Origin: Clostridia bacterium
GTDB taxonomy: Bacteria; Bacillota; Clostridia; Christensenellales; Borkfalkiaceae
Length of the DNA: 64,000 nucleotides
Assembly: GCA_017465865.1 (NCBI GenBank)
Contig: JAFTVF010000012.1
Coordinates: 1-64,000 of the forward strand
Direction: 5' to 3'
A program made the position numbers and the translations under genes. Under the pieces are notes generated by a model that saw nothing but the letters and a program-made list of their open reading frames with translations, did no database searches and had not been told where the DNA came from. Shown one piece after another: positions 52,873-60,580 of the stretch (its first letter is position 1; every line of letters begins with the position of its first letter).

Positions 52873-53874
52873 ATGGCATTATTTGAAGGTTATGAAAGAA
52901 GAATTGAGAAGATCAACGCGGTATTGAAAGAATACGGTATCAGCTCCGTAGAAGAATGTAGAGATATCTGCCTTGCAAAAGGCGTAGACTGCGACAAGAT
53001 CGTTCGCGCGGGTCAGCCTATCTGCTTTGAAAACGCGGTTTGGGCATACACCGTAGGTTCGGCGATCGCGATCAAAAAAGGTTGTGTAAAGGCTTCCGAT
53101 GCGGCGGCTGCTATCGGTATCGGCTTGCAGGCGTTCTGTATCCCCGGCTCGGTTGCACAGAACCGTCAGGTAGGTCTTGGCCACGGCAACCTCGGCGCAA
53201 TGCTGTTGTCCGACGAAACGGAATGCTTCTGCTTCCTCGCTGGACACGAATCCTTTGCGGCGGCAGAGGGCGCGATCTCCATTGCGCTGAATGCGAATAA
53301 GGTAAGAAAACAGCCCCTGCGCGTTGTTTTGAACGGTCTTGGTAAAGACGCGGCGTATATCATTTCAAGAATCAACGGGTTCACGTTCGTAGAAACGAAA
53401 TTCGATCCCGCAACCGAAACGGTAGAAGTCGTTTATGAAAAAGCGTTCTCCGACGGCGACAGAGCGAAAGTTAAATGCTACGGCGCGGACTCCGTATCCG
53501 AAGGCGTTGCGATTATGAAACTCGAAAACGTAGGCGTGTCTATCACGGGCAACTCCACGAACCCTACGCGTTTCCAGCACCCCGTTGCAGGCACGTATAA
53601 GAAATGGTGCAACGAAAACGGCGTGAAATACTTCTCCGTTGCAAGCGGTGGCGGTACGGGCAGAACGTTGCATCCCGACAATATGGCGGCAGGTCCTGCT
53701 TCCTACGGTATGACCGATACGATGGGCAGAATGCACTCCGACGCGCAGTTCGCAGGTTCGAGCTCCGTTCCCGCGCACGTGGAAATGATGGGCTTGATCG
53801 GTTCAGGTAACAACCCCATGGTAGGTATGACGGTTGCTTGTGCGGTTGCGATCGAAGAAGCAATGAAAGCGTAA
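52873..53874 (+). CDS. GGGtGRT-family protein
   Basis: 333 aa. The naming motif is ASGGGTGRTLHPDNMA near residue 257. Other conserved-looking parts are CFENAVWAYTVGSAIAIKKG, QNRQVGLGHGNLGAMLLSDE and RMHSDAQFAGSSSVPAHVEM. No membrane or signal segment. The family is uncharacterised, occurs mainly in anaerobes and is encoded beside a NifU-like protein as here. GGAGGACAAGC precedes the start. Strong operon signals suggest high expression. Confidence 0.87.
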   Translation: MALFEGYERRIEKINAVLKEYGISSVEECRDICLAKGVDCDKIVRAGQPICFENAVWAYTVGSAIAIKKGCVKASDAAAAIGIGLQAFCIPGSVAQNRQVGLGHGNLGAMLLSDETECFCFLAGHESFAAAEGAISIALNANKVRKQPLRVVLNGLGKDAAYIISRINGFTFVETKFDPATETVEVVYEKAFSDGDRAKVKCYGADSVSEGVAIMKLENVGVSITGNSTNPTRFQHPVAGTYKKWCNENGVKYFSVASGGGTGRTLHPDNMAAGPASYGMTDTMGRMHSDAQFAGSSSVPAHVEMMGLIGSGNNPMVGMTVACAVAIEEAMKA

Positions 53875-53894
53875 AAAATTGCAAACAAAATAAT

Positions 53895-53929
53895 ATACGC
53901 CCCAAAAGTTTTTGACTTTTGGGGCGTAT
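53895..53929. terminator. Convergent terminator
   Basis: ATACGCCCCAAAAGT and ACTTTTGGGGCGTAT, perfect 15-bp arms between GGGtGRT (plus) and the lipoprotein gene (minus). Confidence 0.85.
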
Positions 53930-53963
53930 TGCATAGTAATATTTTAGAAAATATAATGCTTGC

Positions 53964-54926
53964 TTACGTTCGTATCCAATCAAAATTGCAATAATCGGTC
54001 GTTAGATAGGTTGCGGCGGTAGATGGATCGCTAAGTTCAGTATTAGAAATAGGGAACTGACTGATTGTTGGGTTTAGCGTGTATTGCCAATTGTTCGGAT
54101 TTGTAAATATAACGCTCGATAAATTATCACACTGGAAAAATGCAGAGCGACCAATAGAAACAACGTTTTTTGGAATGGTTATTTGGGTTAAACCAAAGCA
54201 GTTGGCGAATACGTAACCACCAATAGAGGTAATGCTTTCGGGCAGGGTTATTTCGGTTAGGTTGGGACAATAGAAGAAAGCGGACGAACCAATAAATTTA
54301 CAATTTTCATTGATGGTAGTAGTTGTTATATCTGTGGAAGTCGTACCGACTAAAAATAAATACTTATTTTCTGAATTTCCTAAATATTTTAAGCCGTTTT
54401 CTTCGTTATATTGTAAGCTATAACATCCGTCGAAGGCATTATTCCCAATATGGACAACGCTGTTGGGTATGCTTATAGTTGTTAAACTATTACAACCGAT
54501 AAAAGCCGAATCGTCGATAGAGGTTATACTATCGGGAATAGTTACGCTTGTTAGATAACGACCGCCTTCTCCGCCGAATGCTTGTGTACCGATTTCTGTA
54601 ACGGGAAATTCGTTATATGTTGCGGGAATGACAATATCCAAAGAGGAAACCGTGCCTAAACCGATTACGCGATATTCATCTTTCCCTGCAATTTTTTGAT
54701 ATTGAAGAGTTTCCGTTGATTGCTCGTCGTTATTATCTATATTGCTTTTCAAACTGTCAAGCCATTCTTCCAATGTGCCTGTATAGTCAGGATAGGCTTC
54801 GCAGTATAATTCGTATGCGTTTTTGTATTCGATCTCATTTTTACCGTTTGAGCAAGAAATAAAAGTGAAGCTGTTTGTCAGTAGGCAGGCAAGGGAAAGT
54901 AATGTAATAATTTTTTTGTTTTTCAT
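53964..54926 (-). CDS. BspA-type leucine-rich repeat lipoprotein
   Basis: 320 aa. Signal peptide with lipobox FISC, then an N-terminal acidic stretch (ELYCEAYPDYTGTLEEWLD). At least five LRR_5 repeats follow in the pattern LTSVTIPDSITSIDDSAFIG, LTTISIPNSVVHIGNNAFDG, LTEITLPESITSIGGYVF and LTQITIPKNVVSIGRSAFF. Surface-exposed BspA-like proteins often mediate adhesion. The gene is AT-rich compared with its neighbours, suggesting horizontal gain. AGGATTTTT is its modest ribosome site. Confidence 0.87.
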   Translation of the reverse strand: MKNKKIITLLSLACLLTNSFTFISCSNGKNEIEYKNAYELYCEAYPDYTGTLEEWLDSLKSNIDNNDEQSTETLQYQKIAGKDEYRVIGLGTVSSLDIVIPATYNEFPVTEIGTQAFGGEGGRYLTSVTIPDSITSIDDSAFIGCNSLTTISIPNSVVHIGNNAFDGCYSLQYNEENGLKYLGNSENKYLFLVGTTSTDITTTTINENCKFIGSSAFFYCPNLTEITLPESITSIGGYVFANCFGLTQITIPKNVVSIGRSAFFQCDNLSSVIFTNPNNWQYTLNPTISQFPISNTELSDPSTAATYLTTDYCNFDWIRT

Positions 54927-54965
54927 AAAAATCCTATAAAAAATATGAGAATGAGCTGTATTTCC

Positions 54966-54994
54966 ATTATATCATTTTTGCGCGTTTGACGCAA
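54966..54994 (-). promoter_or_regulatory. Sigma-A promoter of LRR lipoprotein
   Basis: Minus strand TTGCGT, 17-bp spacer, TATAAT. Confidence 0.72.
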
Positions 54995-55078
54995 CTAAAA
55001 AAGGAAAAGAAAAGCTAATAAGCTAAAAAGGTATCTTTAAGTGTTAAGCGAGAGGGGGGGGCTTTTTCGCTTTTCATC

Positions 55079-55264
55079 CACCAAAACAGGCGACATCCCA
55101 TAAAAGGATGTCGCCTGTTTTGGTGGACGCGCAGAGTGATTTCGCTTTGCGAAAGCGTCGTCGCTTACCGATAGGGGCGTTACATAAAAATAGTATCGAT
55201 TTTCGCTCCTCGCGCGAACCTCCGATAATACGGAGCTTCTTCGTATCTCTCGCGTCCACCACAA
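55079..55264. repeat. tRNA-Val-tail-derived palindromic region
   Basis: A perfect 21-bp inverted repeat begins CCACCAAAACAGGCGACATC (55079-55124). Next come a tRNA-Val-like 3' end (GGTGGACGCG), the hairpin TTTCGC-TTT-GCGAAA, the 17-mer TCGCGCGAACCTCCGAT (55210-55226), the hairpin ATACG/CGTAT and an opposite-strand copy of the tRNA tail, CTCTCGCGTCCACCACAAC (about 55247-55265). No gene can be supported; short frames here are artefacts of the repeats. Confidence 0.6.
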
Positions 55265-55265
55265 C

Positions 55266-55290
55266 AAAAAAAAGCACCCGTGTGGGTGCT
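55266..55290 (-). terminator. Terminator of tRNA-Val
   Basis: On the minus strand AGCACCC-ACAC-GGGTGCT followed by T8, directly after the tRNA tail. It is itself enclosed by 19-bp inverted copies of the tRNA-Val 3' end. Confidence 0.82.
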
Positions 55291-55294
55291 GTTG

Positions 55295-55371
55295 TGGTGG
55301 ACGCGAGAGGGCTCGAACCTCCGACCTCTACCATGTCAAGGTAGTGCTCTAACCAACTGAGCTACGCCTCC
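55295..55371 (-). tRNA. tRNA-Val(GAC)
   Basis: Minus strand: acceptor GGAGGCG with CGCGTCC (a G-G mismatch at the fourth pair), D-arm TAGCTCAGTTGGTTAGAGC, anticodon stem-loop CTACC-TTGACAT-GGTAG giving GAC, T-loop TTCGAGC, CCA encoded. The mismatch is unusual but the rest of the cloverleaf is sound. Confidence 0.88.
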
Positions 55372-55384
55372 ATATATTATATTG

Positions 55385-55485
55385 TGGTGGACGCGAGAGC
55401 GTTTTGATGCTTCGCATCAAGGCTTCGCGGGGCTCGCGCGAACCTCCGATCTAATGTTCGCTCTATCGGGCTGAGCTACGCCTCC
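55385..55485 (-). pseudogene. tRNA pseudogene with palindromic insert in T-arm
   Basis: Minus strand GGAGGCGTAGCTCAG, AGAGC, then GGAGGTTCG and finally CTCTCGCGTCCACCA match tRNA-Val. About 11 bases of the anticodon arm are missing, and roughly 30 bases containing the hairpin TTGATGC/GCATCAA are inserted in the T-arm. It shares TCGCGCGAACCTCCGAT (55434-55450) with the copy at 55210. It cannot fold as a tRNA. Confidence 0.7.
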
Positions 55486-55568
55486 AAAGATTACTTTGAT
55501 ATTATAACAGATAAAACCGTTCCCGTCAACCGTTTTTTAAGAGAAAATACAGATAAAAAAAGTTTTTT

Positions 55569-55584
55569 GATTTCACGTGAAACA
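55569..55584. promoter_or_regulatory. parS-like ParB binding site
   Basis: GATTTCACGTGAAACA matches the Firmicute parS consensus TGTTNCACGTGAAACA at 13 of 15 fixed positions, including the full CACGTG core and the right half. Located between tRNA-Val repeats and the terminator of the PadR fusion gene. Confidence 0.55.
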
Positions 55585-55597
55585 AATAGGCGTAAAA

Positions 55598-55630
55598 CAA
55601 GACCTCTCCGCGCTCAGCGGAGAGGTCTTG
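55598..55630 (-). terminator. Terminator of PadR fusion gene
   Basis: CAAGACCTCTCCGC and GCGGAGAGGTCTTG, perfect 14-bp arms, followed on the minus strand by TTTT. Confidence 0.82.
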
Positions 55631-55636
55631 CAAATG

Positions 55637-58141
55637 TTAACGTTTGTTCGAACGGCTGAAAATATAATAGAAAGTCGTAAAGATAAGAATGTTAGCGAAA
55701 TATCCCACGGGGATCAGGACAAAAGCCAAAAGCTCTGCGGGCTGAGAAATTTGCGCTTTGCAGTACACGGCAACCATCGTGATCGCGATGACGGCGATGA
55801 CGAAAAGCACAGCCGAGGTTAATAGATACGAGGGGTGTTTCTTCCGTCTGTTATGCGCTTTATAGCCGCAAGCGTAAAGGACGGAACAAGTGATAAACAG
55901 GACAAATCCTGCGGTGAAGCCGAGTACGGGGTACAGCGCGGATACGCCGAGATATCTTCTTACGAAATAAACCGCAAGGCTTTCAAAGGCAATGATACAG
56001 AACACGATAAACGCCGATTTGAAAAGGGTAAGCCCGACGTTGTAATAGCTATTTCCCGATACGGGTCTTGCCGTTGCAACGGGGATCGGGTTTGCGTTTT
56101 GCTCTTGCGTTTTCGCGGTAACGCCGCGCATATTTCCCGCGGTATTCAGCCGTATTCCGTCCGTCTGCGCACGGTCGCGCAGGTTATCGTTTTCATACGG
56201 CGAAACGGGCTGAGAGGGGTATTGCGCGGACTGCTGATATCCGTAGTTTTGCGCGTTGCTATAATTTCCGTAAGCGTATTCGTTTGTATAAGGATTGACG
56301 GGACGGGAATGGAAATCGCGGATCTGTTCGTTCAGGCTGTTCTCCCGTTGGATCAGATTGCGTTCGCGTTCCTGCAACTCGCTCATACGCGTTTGCAGCC
56401 CCGAAGCGTCCTCTAAAGCGCGTTTTTGCGCTTCCATGCGTTCTTTGGTCAAAAGTTCTTTTTCGTTTTCGAATTTTTCCTTTTCCAGCTCGAATTCCGA
56501 CTTTTTCTTTTCAAATTCCTTAGACTGTTCGTCGTAGCGGGTGCGGTCCGTTTGCAAAGCAAGCCGTTCCGCTTCCATTTTTTCCAAATTCTCGTTAAAG
56601 AGTTTTACCTGTGCGTTATAAGAAGAGAGTTTATCCGCAAAATCGAACTGCTGGGAAGCGAGCGCGTTTTTCCGCGCGATGAATTCAAGCTGTTGCTGAT
56701 TGTATACGCCCTGTCTTGCGGCAAGCTCTTTCTGTTGCGCTTGCAGGGTCGTCAGGTCGTCCTGTAACTTGCGGTTGTTCTTTATCAATTCTTCTTCGCG
56801 CGTTTGCAAATCGTGCATTTGCCGTTCGATCTCTTCGGAAGAAGCGCTCGTTTCCGATTGACGGGTGTCGAGATGCCGTTGCTTTTCCTCGATCGCGTAT
56901 TCCTGTTGCGTGATCTCGTAGGTCTTTTTATCCAGCTGTTCCCGTTCGGCAAGCAGCGAGGCGCGGAGGGTATCGAGATTTTCTTTTTCTTCTTCCAACG
57001 CGGCTTTGGCTTTTTCCAACGCTTCGTTGTCGCTGCGGAGCGTATCGCGCTCGACTTCCAAGGTCGCAAGCTGATTTTTAAGCTCCGCGCGTTCTTCCTC
57101 CAAAGAGGACTGTTCCGCCTGCGCGGTTTCCTGTTCTTCCAAACGCTGTTGTAAGGCTTGCGTTTTGCTCTCGTAATCGGTTTTGAGGATTTGCAGGGTG
57201 TTTTCTTGATTGGCAAGGGCTGCGTTCAAAGAGGAAATCACCGATTTTTTCTCTTCAAGCTCGGTTTTCAGTCCGTCAATTTCAGCGTTTGCCAGCGCGA
57301 GCTCTTCACCGCTTGCTTGCTGTGCCGTCAGCTCGCGTTCCTTTTCCTCGAAAATTGCTTGTTGCGTTTCCAAACGGACTTTCAGCTCCCGAATTTCGGC
57401 GCTTTGCTGGTCTAACAGTGTTTTCGCGTTGAGTATTTCCCGTTCTTTTTCTTGCAGGGCTAGTTCTTTTGCCTCGATCTCGCCTTGCTTTTCGCTGAGC
57501 GCGCGTTGCTTTTCTTCCAGCTCCCGCGTTTGCGCTTCTACTTTTTCGCGCAGCTCGTTAAAATCGGACTTTTGCGAAGAGAGAGAGGAGCTTTGCGCCG
57601 AAAGCAACGACCGTTCGCGTTGCAGCTCGTTTTTCAGGCTGTTGAGCGCGATCTTTTCTTCTTCGAGCGCCTGTTCGCGTGCGGAAAGGGCGCGTTTTAA
57701 TTCGGTCAATTCCGTTTGCTTGTCCGTAATAAACGAAAAATCGTAATGCGCGTTGCCGTCGGAGATCAGGCTGTCGATGATCGTACGGGAATATTCCCAT
57801 TCGGAAAGATTTTGCTCGGTAACCTGTCTGCCAAGGTCGGTCAAGGTGAAATATTTTCTTCTACCGCCGTTGGAGAAATCCCCGTAATAGGATTTTACGT
57901 ATTCGAGGGATTCGAGGCGCTTCAACGCACTGTAAAGGGTGGGCTGTTTGATGGTGTACATACCGCCGCTCTTTTTCTCGATCTCGTCGATGATCTCATA
58001 ACCGTATTTATCGCCGTCGTAAAGGCTTCGAAGAATAATGGTATTGATGTGTCCGCGGATAAGATCGGAGCTGATGCCGAAATTCTGTTCCTCGCCGCCC
58101 GTCAAAGTATCGTTTTCCAAAACGCTTTCCTTTTCGCTCAT
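55637..58141 (-). CDS. PadR HTH - long coiled coil - four-helix membrane protein
   Basis: 834 aa from the ATG behind GGAGG (upstream TTG and ATG lack ribosome sites). Residues about 22-115 are a PadR winged HTH (LIRGHINTIILRSLYDGDKY; YTIKQPTLYSALKRLE; GGRRKYFTLTDLGR). Residues about 140-590 are a continuous coiled coil rich in E, Q, K and L. A Tyr/Asn/Gln/Pro-rich linker (about 590-690) follows, and then four membrane helices (VGLTLFKSAFIVFCIIAFE; VLGFTAGFVLFITCSVLYA; and two more). PadR proteins are normally 100-200 aa and soluble. I know no described family with this layout. An autoregulatory palindrome lies at its promoter. Confidence 0.85.
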   Translation of the reverse strand: MSEKESVLENDTLTGGEEQNFGISSDLIRGHINTIILRSLYDGDKYGYEIIDEIEKKSGGMYTIKQPTLYSALKRLESLEYVKSYYGDFSNGGRRKYFTLTDLGRQVTEQNLSEWEYSRTIIDSLISDGNAHYDFSFITDKQTELTELKRALSAREQALEEEKIALNSLKNELQRERSLLSAQSSSLSSQKSDFNELREKVEAQTRELEEKQRALSEKQGEIEAKELALQEKEREILNAKTLLDQQSAEIRELKVRLETQQAIFEEKERELTAQQASGEELALANAEIDGLKTELEEKKSVISSLNAALANQENTLQILKTDYESKTQALQQRLEEQETAQAEQSSLEEERAELKNQLATLEVERDTLRSDNEALEKAKAALEEEKENLDTLRASLLAEREQLDKKTYEITQQEYAIEEKQRHLDTRQSETSASSEEIERQMHDLQTREEELIKNNRKLQDDLTTLQAQQKELAARQGVYNQQQLEFIARKNALASQQFDFADKLSSYNAQVKLFNENLEKMEAERLALQTDRTRYDEQSKEFEKKKSEFELEKEKFENEKELLTKERMEAQKRALEDASGLQTRMSELQERERNLIQRENSLNEQIRDFHSRPVNPYTNEYAYGNYSNAQNYGYQQSAQYPSQPVSPYENDNLRDRAQTDGIRLNTAGNMRGVTAKTQEQNANPIPVATARPVSGNSYYNVGLTLFKSAFIVFCIIAFESLAVYFVRRYLGVSALYPVLGFTAGFVLFITCSVLYACGYKAHNRRKKHPSYLLTSAVLFVIAVIAITMVAVYCKAQISQPAELLAFVLIPVGYFANILIFTTFYYIFSRSNKR

Positions 58142-58167
58142 AAGTTCCTCCATAGTATGTTTTCTGT

Positions 58168-58190
58168 CTGACAAAGTAGTACTATGTCAG
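58168..58190. promoter_or_regulatory. Palindromic operator of PadR fusion gene
   Basis: CTGACA, AAGTAGTACTA, TGTCAG: a 23-bp near-perfect palindrome 27 bp upstream of the PadR-fusion start codon. A minus-strand TTGACA lies at 58210-58215, so the palindrome covers the -10 region, as expected for PadR autorepression. The half-site TGACATAGTAC also occurs before sigK. Confidence 0.65.
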
Positions 58191-58348
58191 ATGTAAACCG
58201 TGTCAAAATCCCTTGAAAATAAAAGAATTCACGTGAATTTATACTTTACGTAAAGTATTATATCACAAGCAAATAAAATTGTCAATATATTCAAGGATAT
58301 AAAATGGCTTTATCGCAATATTTTTTCAGATTTTTCACCTTTCTTGCA

Positions 58349-58377
58349 TTGACTTTTTTTGCGAAAAAGAGTATACT
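58349..58377 (+). promoter_or_regulatory. Sigma-A promoter of thioesterase (leaderless)
   Basis: TTGACT, 17-bp spacer, TATACT. The expected transcription start, about seven bases downstream, coincides with the ATG at 58385. Confidence 0.78.
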
Positions 58378-58384
58378 TAAAACT

Positions 58385-59131
58385 ATGAAACCTTACGAAC
58401 ATATTCAAGAATTTTCAATCAAATACTGCGACGCGGATTTCAAGGACGAAATCAAACCTTCCGTGGTGCTTTCGCTGATGGAAGAAGTCGCTTGTGCAAG
58501 CGCGGACGAGTTGGGTTTTGGCTACGCGTTCATAAAACCCCGTGGCTACGCTTTTATGGTATCGAATATTTACTGCGAGTTTTTGCGCCCCGTTAGGCTT
58601 GGGGAGAGGGTAAAGGTCAAAACTTGGCCCTTACCGCCCTCGCACGTTATTTTCGGCAGGGAATACCGATTTGTGTCCCAAGAGGACGAAACGCTGATCA
58701 ACGCTTCTTCGCGCTGGTGTCTTGTGGATATGGCTTCGGGAAAGCTGGTGCAATCGAAAGTCATTGAAAATCAGGATTATTCGACGTATAACACGGCAAG
58801 AGCGATCGAGGACGTAAAATGGAAGATCCCCGCGTTTAAGCCTCAGGAAGCCGAATTGAAATTCCAAATGACGGTCGCGAACTCTGAATACGACCACAAT
58901 ATGCATGTCAACAACACCCGTTACGCGGATTATTGTTTCAACTGTTTTTCTATTGCGGAACTGTCCGAAAAGAAGTTAAAATCGTTCGGGATCTCTTACG
59001 TAAAACAGTGCCGAGAGGGGGGAATCTTGCGCTTTTACCGCAAACCCGATGAGAACGGCGGGTATCTCGTTCACGGTTTTAACGAAAACGGCGAAACCGT
59101 CGTGCAGTCGCGGATATGTTTCGAGGAATAA
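58385..59131 (+). CDS. Acyl-ACP thioesterase
   Basis: 248 aa, two hotdog domains (FatA/FatB type, PF01643-like). The N-terminal half has IKYCDADFKDEIKPSVVLSL and YAFMVSNIYCEFLRPVRLGE; the C-terminal half has the active-site-like EYDHNMHVNNTRYADYC. It releases fatty acids from acyl-ACP in the cytoplasm. There is no Shine-Dalgarno sequence, and the promoter places the mRNA start at or within a base of the ATG. Longer in-frame starts at 58304 lie upstream of the promoter. argJ starts 4 bp later. Confidence 0.85.
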   Translation: MKPYEHIQEFSIKYCDADFKDEIKPSVVLSLMEEVACASADELGFGYAFIKPRGYAFMVSNIYCEFLRPVRLGERVKVKTWPLPPSHVIFGREYRFVSQEDETLINASSRWCLVDMASGKLVQSKVIENQDYSTYNTARAIEDVKWKIPAFKPQEAELKFQMTVANSEYDHNMHVNNTRYADYCFNCFSIAELSEKKLKSFGISYVKQCREGGILRFYRKPDENGGYLVHGFNENGETVVQSRICFEE

Positions 59132-59134
59132 AAA

Positions 59135-60343
59135 ATGAGAAAGAACGGCGTCAACAGACAACTCCGTCCCGTAGAGGGCGGCGTTTGCGCGGTAACGGGT
59201 TTTAAGGCAAACGGAATATCCTGCGGTATTAAAGAAAACGGCAGGGAAGACCTTGCTTTGATCGTCGCGGAAAAACGCTGTCCCACGGCTTGCGTATATT
59301 CGACCTGCGAGCGGCAGGGCGCGCCCGTCGTTATTACCAAAAAGCATTTGAAAAACGGGCACGCGCAAGCCGTGCTCGTCAACGGCGGGGTTGCGAACGT
59401 CTATTCTAAGGACGGGGAACGGCTTGCGGAAACCGCCTGTCGGTTGGTTGAAAAATACGTCGGTGTGTCCAAGGAAGATACCGTAATCGCCTCCACGGGC
59501 AAAATCGGTAAAAAATTAGATATATCCTGCTTTGAGAAAGGCATAAAATCCCTTGGCAACGCATTATCAGCAACGCAAGAGGGAAGTATGGCGGTCGTTT
59601 CCGCGATAAAAGGCGAGGACGGCACGGCAAAGCATTGCGCGTATGCGTTTTCGCTCGGGGATTTCACGGGCAGGATCGGCGGGGTGTTCAAGGGCAGCTT
59701 GCACGGCAGTCCGAATATGGCGACGACGCTCGTGTTTTTGACGACGGACGTGAATATTTCCTCTGAAATGCTCTCGCGTGCGCTGTGCTCCGAAGTGAAA
59801 GAAACGCTGAATATGCTGCAAATGGGCGATACGCAGTCCCCCAACGATACCGTTTGTATTATGGCAAACGGGGCTTTGGGAAATTGCCGTATCGACCGTG
59901 CGGATACCGAATATAAAAAATTCACTCTTGCGCTTCGCGGCGTGCTTACCGAAATTTGCAAAGAGATCGTAAAAGCGGACGGCGAAAAAACGCTCTGCTG
60001 CAAAGTAACGGGCGCGAGATCTAAACAGACCGCCCGAACGATCGCAAAAACGGTAGTCGGCTTACAAGGTCTGAAAACCGCGGTGGAACAAGGCGAAACG
60101 GGCGTGGAAAGCATCGTTTACGCGGTAACGGACTGTGCGGGCGGTGCGGATATTGCAAAATTACGCGTTGCGTTCTCGTCTGCGGGCGGAGAAGTAACGG
60201 TGTTTGACGAGGGGATCGCGCTAAATTGCGCAAAAGACACGCTAAAACGGGTTTTTTCGGCGGAAGAGCTGGAAGTTCGTATCGACGCGGGCGAGGGGAA
60301 TTACGCCTCGGTCGGGTTCGGGCGCGCGGGGCGCGGTGGATAA
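59135..60343 (+). CDS. argJ: ArgJ-like glutamate/ornithine acetyltransferase
   Basis: 402 aa. STGKIGKKLDI (oxyanion region) and SPNMATTLVFLTTDVN with the self-cleavage Ala-Thr are present, so processing into two chains is expected. Two features diverge: the usual NSGNANA is NGGVANVYS, and the family C-terminus (WGCDLTYDYVKINA-like) is replaced by a short Gly/Arg tail (GRAGRGG). It should transfer acetyl from acetylornithine to glutamate. No other arg gene is in the window; carAB follows. It probably shares the leaderless transcript of the thioesterase. Confidence 0.82.
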   Translation: MRKNGVNRQLRPVEGGVCAVTGFKANGISCGIKENGREDLALIVAEKRCPTACVYSTCERQGAPVVITKKHLKNGHAQAVLVNGGVANVYSKDGERLAETACRLVEKYVGVSKEDTVIASTGKIGKKLDISCFEKGIKSLGNALSATQEGSMAVVSAIKGEDGTAKHCAYAFSLGDFTGRIGGVFKGSLHGSPNMATTLVFLTTDVNISSEMLSRALCSEVKETLNMLQMGDTQSPNDTVCIMANGALGNCRIDRADTEYKKFTLALRGVLTEICKEIVKADGEKTLCCKVTGARSKQTARTIAKTVVGLQGLKTAVEQGETGVESIVYAVTDCAGGADIAKLRVAFSSAGGEVTVFDEGIALNCAKDTLKRVFSAEELEVRIDAGEGNYASVGFGRAGRGG

Positions 60344-60396
60344 CCGATAACTTATAAAAAATTTTAATTTTCCTTAGCAAACGACCGCGAGAAGAG

Positions 60397-60425
60397 TTGA
60401 CAAACGCAAACGCGGGTGCTATAAT
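60397..60425 (+). promoter_or_regulatory. Sigma-A promoter upstream of small ORF and carAB
   Basis: TTGACA, 17-bp spacer, TATAAT: full consensus. Confidence 0.85.
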
Positions 60426-60448
60426 ATATAGAAATAAACGGGTGTACT

Positions 60449-60580
60449 ATGTTTCTAATGAATACGATCGAAAATATGAAAAAGACAGGCGCAGACCGCG
60501 ACGAGATGTCCGAGGGCATGGTTGGCGGTGCTATTCGTCTTTCCCATTTTCCAAACCGTTTGATTGATAAAAGAGGCTGA
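60449..60580 (+). CDS. Small ORF (43 aa), possible peptide or carAB leader
   Basis: Reads MFLMNTIENMKKTGADRDEM, then SEGMVGGAIRLSHFPNRLID and KRG. The ATG lies about 20 nt after the predicted transcription start; the ribosome site is weak (ACGGGTG). Features: EGMVGG resembles a double-glycine leader end, and four Arg codons occur, the last just before the stop. The stop codon lies inside the terminator stem. Either a small secreted-type peptide precursor or an attenuation leader for carAB would fit; nothing proves translation. Confidence 0.4.
   Translation: MFLMNTIENMKKTGADRDEMSEGMVGGAIRLSHFPNRLIDKRG

Noticed and set aside
55037..55344. Several 76-86 aa frames on both strands near tRNA-Val
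   Set aside because: They translate tRNA tails and hairpins; no ribosome sites fit. The same holds for 48633-48986 at tRNA-Ser.
58225..58240. Second parS site at GAATTCACGTGAATTT
   Set aside because: Only the inner 10 bases match the consensus (9 of 15 fixed positions); probably an ordinary palindrome of the promoter region.
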